A stretch of 64,000 nucleotides of DNA from Luteolibacter arcticus (lineage in GTDB: Bacteria; Verrucomicrobiota; Verrucomicrobiia; Verrucomicrobiales; Akkermansiaceae). Below the pieces are notes generated by a model that saw only the letters and a program-made list of their open reading frames with translations, searched no databases and was not told the DNA's origin. The stretch is taken from positions 682,001 through 746,000 of the forward strand of contig NZ_JAPDDT010000002.1 in assembly GCF_025950235.1 (NCBI RefSeq), in the 5' to 3' direction. Positions 63,532 through 64,000 of the stretch are shown piece after piece. The translations under genes and the position numbers were made by a program. How positions within the stretch are numbered: the stretch's first letter is position 1; each line of letters starts with the position of its first letter.

Positions 63532-64000
63532 ATGAGTGATGTCACGGTCATGCTTGCGGCAGTCGAGCAAGGCGAGCCGAATGCCGCCGAGGAACTGCTC
63601 AAGCTGGTCTATGACGAGCTGCGCAAGCTCGCCGCTTTCCGGATGTCGCAACAGCCGCCGGGCCAGACGCTCCAACCGACGGCGCTCGTCCATGAGGCTT
63701 GGCTGAAGCTGGTAGGGTCAGCGACGCCGACCTTCAACGACCGGGCCCATTTCTTCTCCGCCGCCGCGGAGGCCATGCGCCATATCCTGATCGACCGCGC
63801 CCGCCGCAAACAAACCCGCCGGCATGGCGGCGACTTGGAACGGGTGCCGATGGGGGAGTTCGAAGTGATGTCGCCGCTTCCAGACGAGCAAATGCTCGCG
63901 GTGAATGAAGCGCTCGACCGCTTTTCTCTCCAGTATCCGGCGCAGGCCCAGGTGGTGAAACTCCGCTACTTCACCGGCATGACGAACGAGGAGATCGCAC
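63532..64000 (+). CDS. ECF sigma factor, TIGR02999-like (truncated by the window)
   Basis: This gene opens at the ATG at 63532 and runs to the window end. The visible 156 residues match the TIGR02999-type sigma group: LKLVYDELRKLAAFRMSQQP, LQPTALVHEAWLKLVG, FNDRAHFFSAAAEAMRHILI and DRARRKQTRRHGGDLERV cover regions 2.1 to 2.4, and VVKLRYFTGMTNEEIA begins region 4.2. In PVC phyla these factors usually sit beside Ser/Thr kinases. Here the kinase lies upstream, 107 nt away. The C-terminal HTH is outside the window. Confidence 0.93.
   Translation, partial: MSDVTVMLAAVEQGEPNAAEELLKLVYDELRKLAAFRMSQQPPGQTLQPTALVHEAWLKLVGSATPTFNDRAHFFSAAAEAMRHILIDRARRKQTRRHGGDLERVPMGEFEVMSPLPDEQMLAVNEALDRFSLQYPAQAQVVKLRYFTGMTNEEIA

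Overview
The window comes from a high-GC (about 63%, judged by eye) chromosome of a verrucomicrobial bacterium, most like the Luteolibacter/Haloferula/Verrucomicrobium side of the phylum. The evidence is the gene content: DUF1501 proteins paired with cytochrome-bearing DUF1549/DUF1553 (PSD1-type) proteins, a Verru_Chthon cassette protein A, a PEP-CTERM protein with a DUF4394 domain, a TIGR02999-type ECF sigma factor beside a TPR Ser/Thr kinase, and giant lamin-tail/CotH/LamG/Ig secreted proteins. Shine-Dalgarno sequences are rare. I see no rRNA, tRNA, CRISPR array, insertion sequence or phage gene, so this reads as a stable chromosomal region rich in secreted and regulatory genes.

Layout. 0-5 kb: signal peptidase I, TspO, small membrane and lipoprotein genes, an MFS exporter with a DUF4291 gene, and a 52-codon ORF with its own terminator. 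5-8 kb: a secreted metzincin protease, a REP-like palindromic element and a DUF1501 protein. 8-16 kb: a two-gene operon of a Ycf46-like AAA+ ATPase and a polytopic membrane protein, then a leftward block of queG, an ECF sigma factor, its FecR-like membrane partner and a second ECF sigma factor. 16-26 kb: a secreted TIM-barrel protein, a triple-hairpin repeat, and two very large secreted proteins (1893 and 1114 aa). 26-39 kb: a leftward run of pseudopilin-like Verru_Chthon A, an unknown secreted protein, a DUF1080/propeller/cytochrome fusion, PSD1 and DUF1501. 38.7-42.6 kb: a short AraC regulator and a LamG-sensor histidine kinase overlapping its LuxR-type response regulator. 42.7-45.2 kb: an unknown gene, a MoaD/ThiS-like protein, a BNR-propeller protein and a deaminase. 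45-49.5 kb: PEP-CTERM protein, then leftward rnhC, HU, rlpA and an ornithine-cyclodeaminase homologue. 49.6-57 kb: a frameshifted secreted Ca-loop protein and a second PSD1-DUF1501 pair with a divergent AraC regulator. 57-64 kb: a coiled-coil exported protein, SnoaL-like protein, zinc alcohol dehydrogenase, a TPR Ser/Thr kinase and the start of an ECF sigma gene cut by the window edge.

How the genes fit together. The recurring theme is extracellular polymer use and the control of envelope functions. The PSD1/DUF1501/DUF1080 cluster, the LamG-type sensor kinase and the AraC regulators look like substrate-responsive surface systems. Four secreted proteins and one orphan fragment end in a similar C-terminal beta module, in three of the proteins preceded by a Ca-binding-like loop; this may be a common surface-targeting tail. 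The least explained pieces are the AAA+/membrane operon, the MoaD-like/BNR-propeller pair, the carbohydrate-binding-like domain shared by two neighbouring proteins of the 26-39 kb cluster, and the short ORF at 4823-4981.
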